DNA of 64,000 nt from Cytobacillus oceanisediminis (GCF_004366035.1 NZ_SOEE01000002.1:186001-250000), one strand, 5' to 3'. Counted from the stretch's first letter, positions 24,465-34,166 are shown. Notes: generated from the sequence alone by a model not told the origin. Numbers and translations are program-made.

Positions 24465-25181
24465 ATGAGCACTGCAGTGACATATGAAAATTGGAATCAG
24501 ATCTCTGATGCATTCCCATTTGATGATAAATTAAAAGGCGCCCGCGATGTATTGGAATGGGCCTATACAAATTACCCTGACGACAAGATTGTCTATGCAT
24601 CGAGTTTCGGGGCGGAAGCCATTGTGCTGATTGACTTAATCCAGGAAATCAAACCTGATGCGCATATTGTCTTTTTGGACACCGGGCTTCACTTCCTTGA
24701 AACCTATGAAGTGATTGATAAAATCGAGGCTCGTTTCCCTTCGCTTCGGATTGAACGGAAAGAGCCGAAGCTGACACTGGACCAGCAGGCTGCAGAATAT
24801 GGTTCGGCACTTTGGAAAAGGGAGCCCAATTCATGCTGCCAGATCCGCAAAGTGATTCCATTAAGAGAAGCATTAACACCAAAGCAGGCCTGGATTTCTG
24901 GCCTTCGGCGGGAGCAATCGCCGACAAGAGTGAATACTCAATTCCTTAACAGGGATGAAAAGTTCAAGAATATCAAAATCTGCCCGCTGATTCACTGGAC
25001 ATGGGATGAAGTTTGGGCCTATATCAGGGAGAAAGACCTGCCATACAACACCCTGCATGACAATGGATATCCAAGCATCGGCTGTTTTCCCTGTACACAG
25101 GCAGTCGATGAAAATGGCGATTCCCGTGCCGGACGATGGTCTGGGATTGGCAAAACGGAATGTGGCCTTCACACCAGCTAG
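24465..25181 (+). CDS. cysH: Phosphoadenylyl/adenylyl sulfate reductase
   Basis: A 238-residue thiol-dependent reductase that turns (P)APS to sulfite. Cys124-Cys125 (SCCQIRK) and Cys207/Cys210 (GCFPC) are the 4Fe-4S ligands of the bacterial APS/PAPS group. The catalytic cysteine is Cys233 in KTECGLH at the C terminus. The nucleotide loop is ASSFGAEAIVL. AAAGGAG precedes the ATG. It leads the cysH-cysP-sat-cysC order known from B. subtilis. Confidence 0.95.
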   Translation: MSTAVTYENWNQISDAFPFDDKLKGARDVLEWAYTNYPDDKIVYASSFGAEAIVLIDLIQEIKPDAHIVFLDTGLHFLETYEVIDKIEARFPSLRIERKEPKLTLDQQAAEYGSALWKREPNSCCQIRKVIPLREALTPKQAWISGLRREQSPTRVNTQFLNRDEKFKNIKICPLIHWTWDEVWAYIREKDLPYNTLHDNGYPSIGCFPCTQAVDENGDSRAGRWSGIGKTECGLHTS

Positions 25182-25196
25182 AGGGAGGATGATACC

Positions 25197-26261
25197 ATGC
25201 TTACGATTATAGCGGTCACAGTCGGTTTATTTTTCGCCATGAATATCGGGGCAAGCGGAGCAGCAGCATCCATGGGGATCGCGTATGGTTCCGGTGTCCT
25301 AAAAAACCGCATATTAGCTCTTGTTCTTTGCGGATTGGCCGTTTTCTTCGGAGCATGGCTTGGCGGAGGAGAAGTGGTAAAAACAATGGGAAGCGGTATT
25401 GTTCCGAAAGAGACCTTTACAGTTGCCATCGCGCTGATTGTGATTACATCTGCCGCATTATCGCTGTTTCTGGCAAATGTTTTCGGCATTCCGCTGTCTA
25501 CCAGTGAGGTAACCGTCGGTTCTGTTGTCGGTGCCGGAATCGTCTACCAATCCGTATTTGCCGGTAAGCTTATCTGGATCGTCATGTTCTGGCTGATTAC
25601 TCCATTTGCCGCCTTTTTAATTGCCATAGCGGCAGCCGCTTTTTTAAAGAGAAACTTTATACAGAACCTGATAAAAAAGCCTAAGGCTGCTCCGATTTTA
25701 GCCATACTCGTCATTTTTATGGGCGTGTTTGAAGCATTCTCTGCAGGGATGAATAATGTTGCAAATGCAGTCGGTCCGCTAGTTGGTGCAGGCATTATGA
25801 GCACAGGCAGCGGAATCTTCTGGGGCGGGCTGTTTGTCGCTTTAGGAGCCATTCTACTGGGGAAAAATGTCCTTGAAACGAATGGCAAAAAGATTACAAA
25901 AATCCGTCTTGAAGAAGGCTGTGTCATTTCAGGAACAGGAGCAGGAATTGTTACAATCGCTTCCGTTTTTGGAATACCTGTCCCTTTAACGCAAATCACC
26001 ACTTCCTCCATCATCGGAATCGGATTTGTAAAGCAGGGACGATCAGTTTTCAAGAAGGACATCGTTGTTCAGCTATTAGTCGTATGGGTTGTTTCGCCAG
26101 TATTATCAATGGTCCTATCCTATACGCTCATCCAGCTGCTCATTGAACAAAATGTATATCCGGTGATCGCAATGGCCGGTGTGCTAATCTCCGTATTTGG
26201 AGTGAAATTCTTAATGAATCAGGCACCAGCTGCTGCAAGGCCGATAACTGAAAAAAAGTAA
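25197..26261 (+). CDS. cysP: Sulfate permease CysP (PiT family)
   Basis: A 354-residue membrane protein of the inorganic phosphate transporter (PiT) family with about 10-11 hydrophobic segments. Duplicated motifs are MNIGASGAAASMGIAYGSGVL in the first half and FSAGMNNVANAVGPLVGAG in the second. In Bacillus the member between cysH and sat is the sulfate importer. It starts 15 bp after cysH with GGGAGGATG upstream. Confidence 0.9.
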   Translation: MLTIIAVTVGLFFAMNIGASGAAASMGIAYGSGVLKNRILALVLCGLAVFFGAWLGGGEVVKTMGSGIVPKETFTVAIALIVITSAALSLFLANVFGIPLSTSEVTVGSVVGAGIVYQSVFAGKLIWIVMFWLITPFAAFLIAIAAAAFLKRNFIQNLIKKPKAAPILAILVIFMGVFEAFSAGMNNVANAVGPLVGAGIMSTGSGIFWGGLFVALGAILLGKNVLETNGKKITKIRLEEGCVISGTGAGIVTIASVFGIPVPLTQITTSSIIGIGFVKQGRSVFKKDIVVQLLVVWVVSPVLSMVLSYTLIQLLIEQNVYPVIAMAGVLISVFGVKFLMNQAPAAARPITEKK

Positions 26262-26287
26262 ATCAGAAAAAGAAAGGTTGATGAAAA

Positions 26288-27433
26288 ATGGCTCTGCCGA
26301 AACCTCATGGAGGAAAATTAATTCAAAGCTATAATCCAAATTATGACCTGACAGGAATTGAAAAAGAAATTTTAATAGATGCCATAGCACTGAGTGATCT
26401 GGAGCTTATAGGTGTTGGCTTATTCAGTCCTCTGACAGGTTTCCTTGGAAAAGCAGACTATGAATCTGTTGTTGAAAAAATGAGATTAGCAGACGGAACC
26501 ATTTGGTCCATTCCGGTTACATTGCCGGTTTCAGAGGAGAAAGCCAGAGAGCTTACGGCCGGAGAAAAGTTTAAGCTGGTTAACGAAGGTGAAGTGTACG
26601 GAGTCATCACTGTATCAGAATGGTATGAGCCTGATTTAAGCAGGGAAGCTAGCGAAGTCTATAAGACCGAAGAGCTGGCACACCCAGGAGTGAAAAGGCT
26701 TTTTGAACGCGGTCCGGTTTATGCTGCCGGCGAGGTAACGCTGATTAAAAAACCTGGTAAAGGCGTGGCAGAGGATGTATGGTTTGAGCCTAAAGAAACA
26801 AGGGCGCTGTTTGAAGAAAAAGGCTGGAAAACAGTGGTTGGCTTCCAGACAAGGAACCCTGTACACCGGGCACACGAATACATTCAAAAAGCTGCTTTGG
26901 AAACGGTGGATGGGCTGTTTTTGAACCCGCTTGTGGGTGAAACAAAATCAGATGATATCCCTGCTGATGTCCGTCTGAAAAGCTACCGCGTTCTTCTGGA
27001 AAATTACTATCCAAAAGAGCGTACACAGCTGGCTGTCTATCCCGCAGCAATGAGATATGCGGGGCCGCGTGAAGCAATCTTCCATGCCATTGCAAGGAAA
27101 AACTTCGGCTGCACACACTTCATCGTCGGAAGAGACCATGCAGGTGTCGGCAATTATTATGGCACATATGATGCGCAGCATATTTTCAGCCATTTTACAG
27201 AAGAAGAGCTTGGCATCAAACCGCTGTTCTTTGAGCACAGCTTTTACTGCAATAAGTGCGAAGGCATGGCATCTGATAAAACTTGCCCTCACAGCAAAGA
27301 AGACCGCGTCATTCTATCCGGCACAAAGGTAAGGGAAATGCTCCGGAACGGGGAGCTGCCGCCTTCCACTTTCAGCCGCAAAGAGGTAGTCGAAGTGTTA
27401 ATTGAAGGCATGAGAGAAAAAGAAACGGTTTAA
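26288..27433 (+). CDS. sat: Sulfate adenylyltransferase
   Basis: A 381-residue monofunctional ATP sulfurylase making APS from sulfate and ATP. The active-site [12 protein letters not shown] (about residues 195-206) holds the HXXH motif. [17 protein letters not shown] follows near 280. [16 protein letters not shown] segment gives a cysteine zinc site typical of this class. Length is normal. It lies between cysP and cysC. Confidence 0.96.
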   Translation: MALPKPHGGKLIQSYNPNYDLTGIEKEILIDAIALSDLELIGVGLFSPLTGFLGKADYESVVEKMRLADGTIWSIPVTLPVSEEKARELTAGEKFKLVNEGEVYGVITVSEWYEPDLSREASEVYKTEELAHPGVKRLFERGPVYAAGEVTLIKKPGKGVAEDVWFEPKETRALFEEKGWKTVVGFQTRNPVHRAHEYIQKAALETVDGLFLNPLVGETKSDDIPADVRLKSYRVLLENYYPKERTQLAVYPAAMRYAGPREAIFHAIARKNFGCTHFIVGRDHAGVGNYYGTYDAQHIFSHFTEEELGIKPLFFEHSFYCNKCEGMASDKTCPHSKEDRVILSGTKVREMLRNGELPPSTFSRKEVVEVLIEGMREKETV

Positions 27434-27445
27434 GGGGCGGTTATA

Positions 27446-28045
27446 ATGACAAAGGCAACAAATATCACCTGGCATGACGCTGCAATTACAAAGGAAGATA
27501 GACGGGCACAGAACGGCCATGGAAGTGTGGTCCTTTGGTTTACCGGCCTATCAGGCTCAGGCAAATCAACCATTGCAAATGCTGTATCCCACGAACTGTT
27601 TCGCCAGGGCATCAATGAATATGTACTGGACGGCGACAATGTCAGACACGGCTTAAATAAAGATCTTGGCTTTTCAGAAGCAGACAGAAATGAAAATATC
27701 AGGCGCATTGGGGAAGTTGCAAAGCTGTTTGTGGACAGCGGGAAGATTGTCACAACTGCCTTTATCTCTCCATTCCGGTCGGACAGAGAAACGGTTAGGG
27801 CGCTGTTTGAAGAAGGAGAATTTATTGAAGTCTTCATCGACTGTCCGCTCGAAGAATGTGAACGGCGGGATCCAAAGAAATTATATGCCAAAGCCCGGCG
27901 CGGGGAAATTAAAGATTTTACAGGAATCGATTCCCCGTATGAAGCACCAGAAAACCCAGAAATCACGGTTCGATCTGACCAGTATACAGTAGATGAAGCA
28001 GTCGGGCAGATATTAACACATTTGCGTGAAAAGAATATCCTATAA
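27446..28045 (+). CDS. cysC: Adenylyl-sulfate kinase
   Basis: A 199-residue APS kinase that phosphorylates APS to PAPS. P-loop [11 protein letters not shown] at about residue 32, then [35 protein letters not shown] and a lid with [25 protein letters not shown]. It begins 12 bp after sat and ends at a terminator, which separates it from the siroheme genes. Confidence 0.95.
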   Translation: MTKATNITWHDAAITKEDRRAQNGHGSVVLWFTGLSGSGKSTIANAVSHELFRQGINEYVLDGDNVRHGLNKDLGFSEADRNENIRRIGEVAKLFVDSGKIVTTAFISPFRSDRETVRALFEEGEFIEVFIDCPLEECERRDPKKLYAKARRGEIKDFTGIDSPYEAPENPEITVRSDQYTVDEAVGQILTHLREKNIL

Positions 28046-28050
28046 AAAAC

Positions 28051-28084
28051 CGGGAGTCTCTTTTTAATAGGAGACTCCTTTTCT
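28051..28084 (+). terminator. Terminator after cysC
   Basis: GGAGTCTC (28053-28060) pairs with GAGACTCC (28071-28078), followed by TTTT. Confidence 0.8.
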
Positions 28085-28207
28085 GAAAAAATAATTCCTA
28101 CTATTTCACCCTGAAAAATGGTATTATAGAAAACAATTAGATTATTAGCTTAGGAAAAGCGTTAAAATGCATATATTAAAAGGCATTACAGAAAGGCGGT
28201 CATGAGA

Positions 28208-28984
28208 ATGACGGGAAAAGTTTTTTTAGTAGGTGCCGGCCCGGGAGATCCGGAACTTATGACTGTTAAAGGAATACGCTGCCTGCAGGAGGCAGATGTC
28301 GTTCTATATGATCGTCTCGTGAACCGGGAACTGTTAAATCATGCAAAAAAAGAAGCACAGCTGGTGTATTGCGGCAAGCTTCCCAATCATCACGTCATGA
28401 AGCAGGAAACCATTAATCATTTGCTTGTGAAATATGCAAAAAAAGGTTTGCAGGTTTGCCGGCTAAAAGGCGGCGATCCATTTGTTTTCGGCAGGGGCGG
28501 GGAAGAGGCAGAGGAGTGTGCCAATAATGATGTGCCATTTGAAATAGTGCCTGGAGTCACTGCAGGAATCGCGGCATCTGCTTATGCTGGGATCCCTGTA
28601 ACACACCGTACCTTAAGCAAAAGCTTTGCTTTTGTCACCGGACATCAAGCCGGAAACCAAGAAGCCGAACACCAGTGGGCCCACCTTGCACATGCAGTTG
28701 ACACGATTTGTGTGTATATGGGTGTTTCCCACTTGCCTAATATTGTGAAAAATCTCATTCATAATGGAAAATCCACTCAAACACCAATCGCTCTCATACA
28801 CTGGGGAACTCTTTCAGAACAGCGGACAGTTACGGGCACGCTTGCTAATATTGAGAACAAAGTGAAAGAAGCTAAAATTTCGAATCCAAGCATGATTGTC
28901 ATTGGGGAAGTTGTAAAAATGCATCACAAAATTAACTGGTTCGAAGAGGAAATTGCGCCTCATCTGCCTGTGGTGCATGGTTAG
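28208..28984 (+). CDS. ylnD: Uroporphyrinogen-III C-methyltransferase (YlnD)
   Basis: A 258-residue SAM-dependent methyltransferase making precorrin-2, the first step to siroheme for sulfite reductase. Motifs are VGAGPGDPELMTVKG, VLYDRLV, VCRLKGGDPFVFGRGGEEAE and PGVTAGIAASAYAGIPVTHR. I prefer the ATG at 28208, with GGCGG eight bases upstream; 28202 is in frame but crowded. Although it follows cysC, a terminator lies between, and a TATTAT box near 28120 may give a separate promoter. Confidence 0.93.
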   Translation: MTGKVFLVGAGPGDPELMTVKGIRCLQEADVVLYDRLVNRELLNHAKKEAQLVYCGKLPNHHVMKQETINHLLVKYAKKGLQVCRLKGGDPFVFGRGGEEAEECANNDVPFEIVPGVTAGIAASAYAGIPVTHRTLSKSFAFVTGHQAGNQEAEHQWAHLAHAVDTICVYMGVSHLPNIVKNLIHNGKSTQTPIALIHWGTLSEQRTVTGTLANIENKVKEAKISNPSMIVIGEVVKMHHKINWFEEEIAPHLPVVHG

Positions 28985-29034
28985 ATTACAATTAAGCAGA
29001 ATGAAGGAAGTCCATCAAGGAAAGGAGCCGCCAA

Positions 29035-29787
29035 ATGAAAGCTGTCCTATACATCTGCCATGGCACACGTTCTAAAAAAGGCGCTGCCGAAGCAACTCTT
29101 TTTATACGGAGTGTCATGAAAAAGGTAGACGCTCCTATACAAAAGCTTTGTTTCCTTGAATTAACAGAGCCAGACATTGAGACTGGATTTGAATACTGTG
29201 TTCATGAGGGAGCAGCAGAAATTGTGATTGTTCCTCTATTTTTGCTGGCAGCGGGTCATATAAAGCAGGATATCCCTGAAGCGGTTGCCCCTTTAATAAA
29301 AAAGTATCCTGCCATACCTGTAAGGATGGCGGATCCGTTTGGAGTCCAGGACAGCATTCTTGACGCAATTGCAGAGCTTGCGGCAAATGAAGCACAGCCA
29401 ATCTCTTCAACTGATTCGCTTTTAATTGTGGGAAGAGGAAGCAGTGACCCTTCAATTCTTAAATCCTTTGACTCAATCAAAGGGGGAATCAGCCGGCGGC
29501 TTGGTATAAGGAATGTGCAAGTCTGCTATTTGGCAGCTGCTGCGCCGTCCTTCAGGGCTGGACTTGATTCCATTTGCAATGAGGCCAGCGGGAGGGTCAT
29601 CGTAATTCCTTATCTATTATTCTCGGGGCTTTTACTAAGTGAGGTAGTAAGAGAGGTCAATAAGAAAATAAAAGCAGGATTCTCTGTGAACCTAACTGAT
29701 ACATTAGGAAAACATGTGGCCATCCAGAATCTAGTCGCTGAAAAAGCGAATGGAGAGGTGAATGTGAATGCAGCCGTTATTCATTAA
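29035..29787 (+). CDS. ylnE: Sirohydrochlorin ferrochelatase family protein (YlnE)
   Basis: A 250-residue CbiX/SirB-type chelatase that inserts Fe2+ in siroheme synthesis. The N-terminal CHGTRSKKGAAEA, VPLFLLAAGHIKQDIPEA and second-half LIVGRGSSDP and IPYLLFSGLL give the duplicated CbiX fold. It sits between ylnD and ylnF and overlaps ylnF by 20 bp, so the two are coupled. Confidence 0.9.
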   Translation: MKAVLYICHGTRSKKGAAEATLFIRSVMKKVDAPIQKLCFLELTEPDIETGFEYCVHEGAAEIVIVPLFLLAAGHIKQDIPEAVAPLIKKYPAIPVRMADPFGVQDSILDAIAELAANEAQPISSTDSLLIVGRGSSDPSILKSFDSIKGGISRRLGIRNVQVCYLAAAAPSFRAGLDSICNEASGRVIVIPYLLFSGLLLSEVVREVNKKIKAGFSVNLTDTLGKHVAIQNLVAEKANGEVNVNAAVIH

Positions 29788-30376
29788 TTTAACTAACAAG
29801 AAGATCGTTATTGCAGGCGGCGGCAGAATTGCCTTTCGAAAAGCAAAAACCCTTGATGGAGAACAGGCCCATATCACTTTGATTGCTCCTGATTTTACTG
29901 ACGATATCATTCGTCTTGCCCATCAAAGAGGATATGAGCTCATTCAGCGGGAAGCACAGCCTGAGGATTTTAAAGATGCTTTTTTATCGATTCTGGCCAC
30001 AAATATTCGTGAAACCAACCAGCAGCTGGCGAAGTCGCTTGATTTATATCAGCTTGTCTGTGTTGTCGATGAAGCAGGAGAAGGAAATGCAATCTTTCCG
30101 GCAGCTGTAAGGCGCGGACCGCTGCAAATCGCTGTCACCTCGAATGGCGCAAGCCCCAAGCTGACGCGAATGCTAAAAAAACAGCTGGATGAACAGTTTG
30201 ATGAAAGCTGGACGGGATATTCAGAATTTCTGGCAAAATGCCGTGAATATATTAAAAAACTTTCTATCCATTCAGCTGAGAAAAATGAGCTACTAGCCGA
30301 ATTGCTGGATGACCGCTATCGCCTGTCTGAGGATGAGCGGGAAAGTAAATGGGCATATTTGTCCTCGTTAAAATAA
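29768..30376 (+). CDS. ylnF: Precorrin-2 dehydrogenase (YlnF)
   Basis: A 202-residue SirC/Met8p-like NAD-dependent dehydrogenase. FINLTNKKIVIAGGGRIAFRKAKTL is the Rossmann nucleotide site. The siroheme-synthase pattern NAIFPAAVRRGPLQIAVTSNGASPKLTRMLKKQLD follows. It converts precorrin-2 to sirohydrochlorin for YlnE. Its start lies within ylnE, and a terminator follows. Confidence 0.92.
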   Translation: MQPLFINLTNKKIVIAGGGRIAFRKAKTLDGEQAHITLIAPDFTDDIIRLAHQRGYELIQREAQPEDFKDAFLSILATNIRETNQQLAKSLDLYQLVCVVDEAGEGNAIFPAAVRRGPLQIAVTSNGASPKLTRMLKKQLDEQFDESWTGYSEFLAKCREYIKKLSIHSAEKNELLAELLDDRYRLSEDERESKWAYLSSLK

Positions 30377-30389
30377 TCAACTCCTTCAG

Positions 30390-30413
30390 CCGTGTCCTGG
30401 CACACGGTTTTTT
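30390..30413 (+). terminator. Terminator after ylnF
   Basis: CCGTGT pairs with ACACGG over CCTGGC, followed by six T. Confidence 0.85.
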
Positions 30414-30427
30414 ATTTTGTTTATTTA

Positions 30428-30435
30428 TTGTGCAA
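30428..30435 (+). promoter_or_regulatory. Half-site TTGTGCAA upstream of cdaR
   Basis: TTGTGCAA is one arm of the 20-bp palindrome found after cdaR (31584-31603). Its place 49 bases before the cdaR start suggests autoregulation. Confidence 0.4.
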
Positions 30436-30484
30436 ATCTACTATGGTACATTGATAGTAACGAAGCAGGAAGGCGGCGGGGAAT

Positions 30485-31585
30485 GTGCATTTTTTATCTT
30501 ATGAACTCGCTCAGGGAATAGTGGAGCGGACAATGAAAATCCTGAACAAAAACATAAATGTTATGAACGAAGAAGGCGTTATTATCGGTTCAGGTGAAAA
30601 GGAAAGGATCAATCAGGTTCATGATGGAGCTCTGCTGGTCCTTAAAAAAGGTGAAAGTGTGGAGATTGATGAAAGAAGTGCCGCAGAGCTTAAAGGGGCC
30701 AAGCCTGGAATCAATCTGCCCATCCGTTTTCATAATCAAATTATTGGTGTAGTAGGTATAACGGGGGAACCCGAGCAAATCAGGAATTTCGCAGAGCTTG
30801 TTAAAATGGCAGCAGAACTGGTTTTGGAGCAATCGTTTCTTTTGGAGAGAGTACAATGGAAGCAGCGGCTCCAAAGTGAGATAGTGAATCTCTTAATTTC
30901 TGAAGAACCAATAAATGAAGCATGGTTAGAAGAGAGGGCCGGCTTCCTGGGGTATGACATGAAAATCCCGAGAACTGTGATTGTGGTCAAGCTGCACGAA
31001 GACCTCGGAACCAAGAATCAAAAACTTATCAATGACATCCACTTTGAATTGGGAAAACAGGATTTAACAGGGGTTACGTTCAATAATGAAATTGTCATAT
31101 TAAAAGCAGGAGAGCCCACAGAACAAATCGTTGCATTAAAAAGGATTGCCGGCCTTTCAAAGAGGCAAGCGGCAGTTGCTATTGGAAAGAGATCGGAGAA
31201 CATAAGCGGCTTGAACTCCTCCTATCGGCATGCGCAGCAGCTGACTGTCCTTGGCCCAAAGATTCATCGTGACGCAGATTATTACAGTTATGAAACGTAC
31301 TGGCTGGAAATTATGCTATCCATGCTCGCCCAAAAGGAAGAACTTACATTTTCTTTCTATGACCGGCTCCTTGTTCAGGATAAAAAAGGGGAACTGGCAC
31401 ATACGCTTGATGTTTTCATAAATGAAGGGGGAGATCTTGGCAAAATAGCGGATCACCTATTTATCCACCGTAATACCCTTAGATACCGACTGGATAAGAT
31501 AACAGAACTTACTGGAAAAGATCCCCGTAATGTGAAGATGCTATTCGAACTTTACGTGGCAAAATTAGTAAACGACTTACAGTAA
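30485..31585 (+). CDS. cdaR: CdaR/SdaR-type sugar diacid regulator
   Basis: A 366-residue transcription factor. Residues 1-135 form the diacid-binding domain (LAQGIVERTMKILNKNINVM, GVIIGSGEKERINQVHDGA, GINLPIRFHNQIIGVVGITGEPEQIRNFAELV), closely matching E. coli CdaR. A PucR-type helix-turn-helix follows at the end (LFIHRNTLRYRLDKITELTGKDPRN). CdaR activates uptake and catabolism of glycerate and glucarate/galactarate. GTG start with GGCGGGG upstream. The next genes, a GntP permease and glycerate kinase, are classic targets. Confidence 0.92.
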   Translation: MHFLSYELAQGIVERTMKILNKNINVMNEEGVIIGSGEKERINQVHDGALLVLKKGESVEIDERSAAELKGAKPGINLPIRFHNQIIGVVGITGEPEQIRNFAELVKMAAELVLEQSFLLERVQWKQRLQSEIVNLLISEEPINEAWLEERAGFLGYDMKIPRTVIVVKLHEDLGTKNQKLINDIHFELGKQDLTGVTFNNEIVILKAGEPTEQIVALKRIAGLSKRQAAVAIGKRSENISGLNSSYRHAQQLTVLGPKIHRDADYYSYETYWLEIMLSMLAQKEELTFSFYDRLLVQDKKGELAHTLDVFINEGGDLGKIADHLFIHRNTLRYRLDKITELTGKDPRNVKMLFELYVAKLVNDLQ

Positions 31586-31603
31586 TTGTGCAATTGCACA
31601 ATT
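31584..31603. promoter_or_regulatory. Perfect 20-bp palindrome, candidate CdaR operator
   Basis: AATTGTGCAATTGCACAATT is fully self-complementary and starts at the cdaR stop codon, about 100 bases before gntP. One arm recurs upstream of cdaR. It lacks a T-run, so it is more likely a protein site than a terminator. Confidence 0.65.
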
Positions 31604-31654
31604 AACAGAGAGATCTATTCGTTTTTTTCATCATCATTCACGATGTAATATAAA

Positions 31655-31670
31655 AGGCAAACGCTTACAA
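31655..31670 (+). promoter_or_regulatory. Candidate cre site before the GntP permease
   Basis: AGGCAAACGCTTACAA matches the CcpA consensus with one mismatch. It overlaps the end of a possible -10 region (TAATATAAA at about 31647) and would put glycerate uptake under catabolite repression. Confidence 0.5.
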
Positions 31671-31706
31671 TAGATTCATAACTAAATCATCTTGGGAGGG
31701 CTAAAT

Positions 31707-32975
31707 GTGGATGTAACTGTAAGCGCTTTAGGAGCAATAACAGCCTTAGTCATTGCCATATTATTAATCTTGAAAAAAGTTCCGCCGGCTTATGGAATGG
31801 TAGCAGGTGCCTTAATAGGCGGCTTAGTCGGAGGAGCAGATATTGCAAGCACTGTTAATTTAATGATGGAGGGAGCAAAAGGCATCATACCGGCGGTGCT
31901 CAGAATTCTGGCTGCCGGCATATTGGCAGGTGTCCTGATTGAATCTGGCGCAGCTTCCTCGATTGCTGAAACAATAGTAAAAAAACTGGGAGAAACCCGG
32001 GCGCTTCTAGCATTAGCTGTGGCAACAATGATCCTGACAACGGTCGGTGTATTTGTTGATGTGGCAGTCATTACCGTATCACCTATTGCCTTAGCTATCG
32101 CGAAACGGGCAAAACTTTCCAAAACTGCTATTTTGCTGGCGATGATTGGCGGAGGGAAAGCAGGGAATATCATGTCACCTAATCCAAATGCCATTGCAGC
32201 ATCTGACGCATTCGGTGTTCCGCTTACTTCAGTTATGGCTGCTGGAGTCATCCCGGCCTTATTCGGACTTGCTGTTACGTATTTCATAGCAAAGAAACTT
32301 GTAAATAAGGGTTCAGCTATCTCAGATGGCGAACTGGAAGTGAACAGCCATACAAAGCTTCCATTATTTATAACTGCTATGATTGCGCCGCTGATTACCA
32401 TTATTTTATTGGCGCTTCGCCCATTATTTGATATTAATATTGATCCGATGGTGGCACTTCCAGCCGGGGGAATTATCGGGGCCGTCGCGATGAAGAAGAC
32501 AAGGAAAATCAATGAGTATGCTATTTCCGGCTTAAATAAAATGTCAGGCGTTGCCATTATGCTTCTTGGAACAGGAACCCTGGCTGGAATCATAGCAAAC
32601 TCAAGCTTAAAAGATGTGATCATTAATGGATTAACCTCATCAGGTCTTCCAGCCTATCTGCTGGCCCCTGTCTCTGGTATTTTTATGTCAGCTGCTACAG
32701 CATCCACAACTGCAGGCACTGCAGTGGCAAGCGGTGTGTTTGGCAGTACAATTTTAGGATTGGGAGTATCAGCGCTTGCAGGCGCTGCCATGATCCATGC
32801 CGGAGCAACCGTACTGGATCATTTGCCGCACGGAAGCTTTTTCCACGCAACGGCAGGAAGTGTCAATATGGATATTAAAGAACGCTTGAAGCTGATGCCA
32901 TATGAATCGCTTATCGGTTTAACTCTTGCAGTCATTTCTACACTTATATTTGGAGTCTTTAAGCTTTTTGGCTAA
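31707..32975 (+). CDS. GntP-family permease (likely glycerate transporter)
   Basis: A 422-residue membrane protein of the gluconate:H+ symporter family with about 12 hydrophobic segments. Motifs are KVPPAYGMVAGALIGGLVGG, AAGILAGVLIESGAASSIAETIVKKLGE, GGGKAGNIMSPNPNAIA and MIHAGATVLDHLPHGSFFHATAGSV. The position between cdaR and glycerate kinase points to glycerate uptake. GTG start at 31707 with GGGAGGG upstream; an in-frame TTG at 31692 overlaps that site. Confidence 0.87.
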   Translation: MDVTVSALGAITALVIAILLILKKVPPAYGMVAGALIGGLVGGADIASTVNLMMEGAKGIIPAVLRILAAGILAGVLIESGAASSIAETIVKKLGETRALLALAVATMILTTVGVFVDVAVITVSPIALAIAKRAKLSKTAILLAMIGGGKAGNIMSPNPNAIAASDAFGVPLTSVMAAGVIPALFGLAVTYFIAKKLVNKGSAISDGELEVNSHTKLPLFITAMIAPLITIILLALRPLFDINIDPMVALPAGGIIGAVAMKKTRKINEYAISGLNKMSGVAIMLLGTGTLAGIIANSSLKDVIINGLTSSGLPAYLLAPVSGIFMSAATASTTAGTAVASGVFGSTILGLGVSALAGAAMIHAGATVLDHLPHGSFFHATAGSVNMDIKERLKLMPYESLIGLTLAVISTLIFGVFKLFG

Positions 32976-32996
32976 TAGAAAGGGAGAGGATCAAAT

Positions 32997-34136
32997 ATGA
33001 AAATTGTGATTGCCCCTGATTCATTTAAGGAAAGTTTATCAGCACTTGAGGCTGCGAATGCCATTGAAAGAGGTTTTAAATGTATTTTCCCCGAAGCAGA
33101 TTATAAAAAAATGCCGATGGCTGACGGCGGAGAGGGAACAGTTCAATCGCTTGTGGATGCAACGGAAGGCTCGATCATAGGGCGAACTGTTACAGGACCG
33201 CTCGGGGAACCAGTTATGGCATTCTTTGGATTAATGGGGGATGGAAAGACAGCAGTCATTGAAATGGCAGCTGCTTCAGGCTTGCATTTGGTTCCTTCAG
33301 AAAAACGAAACCCCTTAATCACTTCAACCAGGGGAACAGGAGAGTTAATCGCAGCCGCATTGGACATAGGAGTCCAGCACATTATTATTGGAATTGGCGG
33401 AAGTGCTACAAATGATGCAGGAGCAGGGATGATTCAAGCCTTAGGCGGTAAACTTCTTGACAAAACCGGCAGTGAAATCGGACAAGGCGGAGGGTCGCTT
33501 GCGCAGCTGGCAGCAATAGACATGTCAGGTCTTGATTCAAGACTTGGAAATGTTCACATTGAAGTCGCCTGTGACGTTGATAACCCATTGACCGGTCCAA
33601 AAGGAGCCTCTGCGATCTTTGGCCCTCAAAAAGGAGCGACACCAGAAATGGTACAGCTGCTGGATCAGAATTTAGGGCATTTCGCAGATTTGGTCGAAAA
33701 TGCCCTCGGCAAACCGTTCCGCCATATTGAGGGGGCAGGCGCTGCCGGAGGAATAGGCGGAAGTCTCCTTGCCCTTTTAAATGCCGACTTAAAAAAAGGG
33801 ATTGAAATCGTCCTTCATGCCGTAGACTTTGAAAATGAGGTAAAGGATGCGGACCTTGTCATTACTGGAGAAGGAAAAATTGACAGCCAAACCATATATG
33901 GAAAAACGCCTATTGGTGTGGCTAGAGCAGCTAAGAAACATGGGATACCGGTAATCGGTCTTGCAGGTTCTTTATCAGACGACAGCGATATTGTGCATGA
34001 ACACGGTATTGATGCTCTATTCAGCATTGTCCCAGGTGTTGTAACTCTACCGGAAGCTTTGGGGAAGGCAGCAATATATATGGAAAGAACAGCGAGGAAC
34101 ATTGCTGCCAGTATGAAAATGAGTGGGTCAATATAA
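32997..34136 (+). CDS. glxK: Glycerate kinase
   Basis: A 379-residue GckA/GlxK-type glycerate kinase with MKIVIAPDSFKESLSALEAANAIERGF at the N terminus, PMADGGEGTVQSLV, and GIGGSATNDAGAGMIQALGG in the middle; VITGEGKIDSQTIYGKTPIGVA stands near the end. It phosphorylates glycerate to 2- or 3-phosphoglycerate for glycolysis. It follows the permease by 21 bp and ends at a terminator, so the unit is a complete glycerate route. Confidence 0.94.
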   Translation: MKIVIAPDSFKESLSALEAANAIERGFKCIFPEADYKKMPMADGGEGTVQSLVDATEGSIIGRTVTGPLGEPVMAFFGLMGDGKTAVIEMAAASGLHLVPSEKRNPLITSTRGTGELIAAALDIGVQHIIIGIGGSATNDAGAGMIQALGGKLLDKTGSEIGQGGGSLAQLAAIDMSGLDSRLGNVHIEVACDVDNPLTGPKGASAIFGPQKGATPEMVQLLDQNLGHFADLVENALGKPFRHIEGAGAAGGIGGSLLALLNADLKKGIEIVLHAVDFENEVKDADLVITGEGKIDSQTIYGKTPIGVARAAKKHGIPVIGLAGSLSDDSDIVHEHGIDALFSIVPGVVTLPEALGKAAIYMERTARNIAASMKMSGSI

Positions 34137-34138
34137 TG

Positions 34139-34166
34139 AGAGGCTGCATTATGCGGCTTCTTTTTT
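34139..34166 (+). terminator. Terminator after glycerate kinase
   Basis: GAGGCTGC and GCGGCTTC pair around ATTAT with G-T pairs, followed by six T. Confidence 0.7.
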
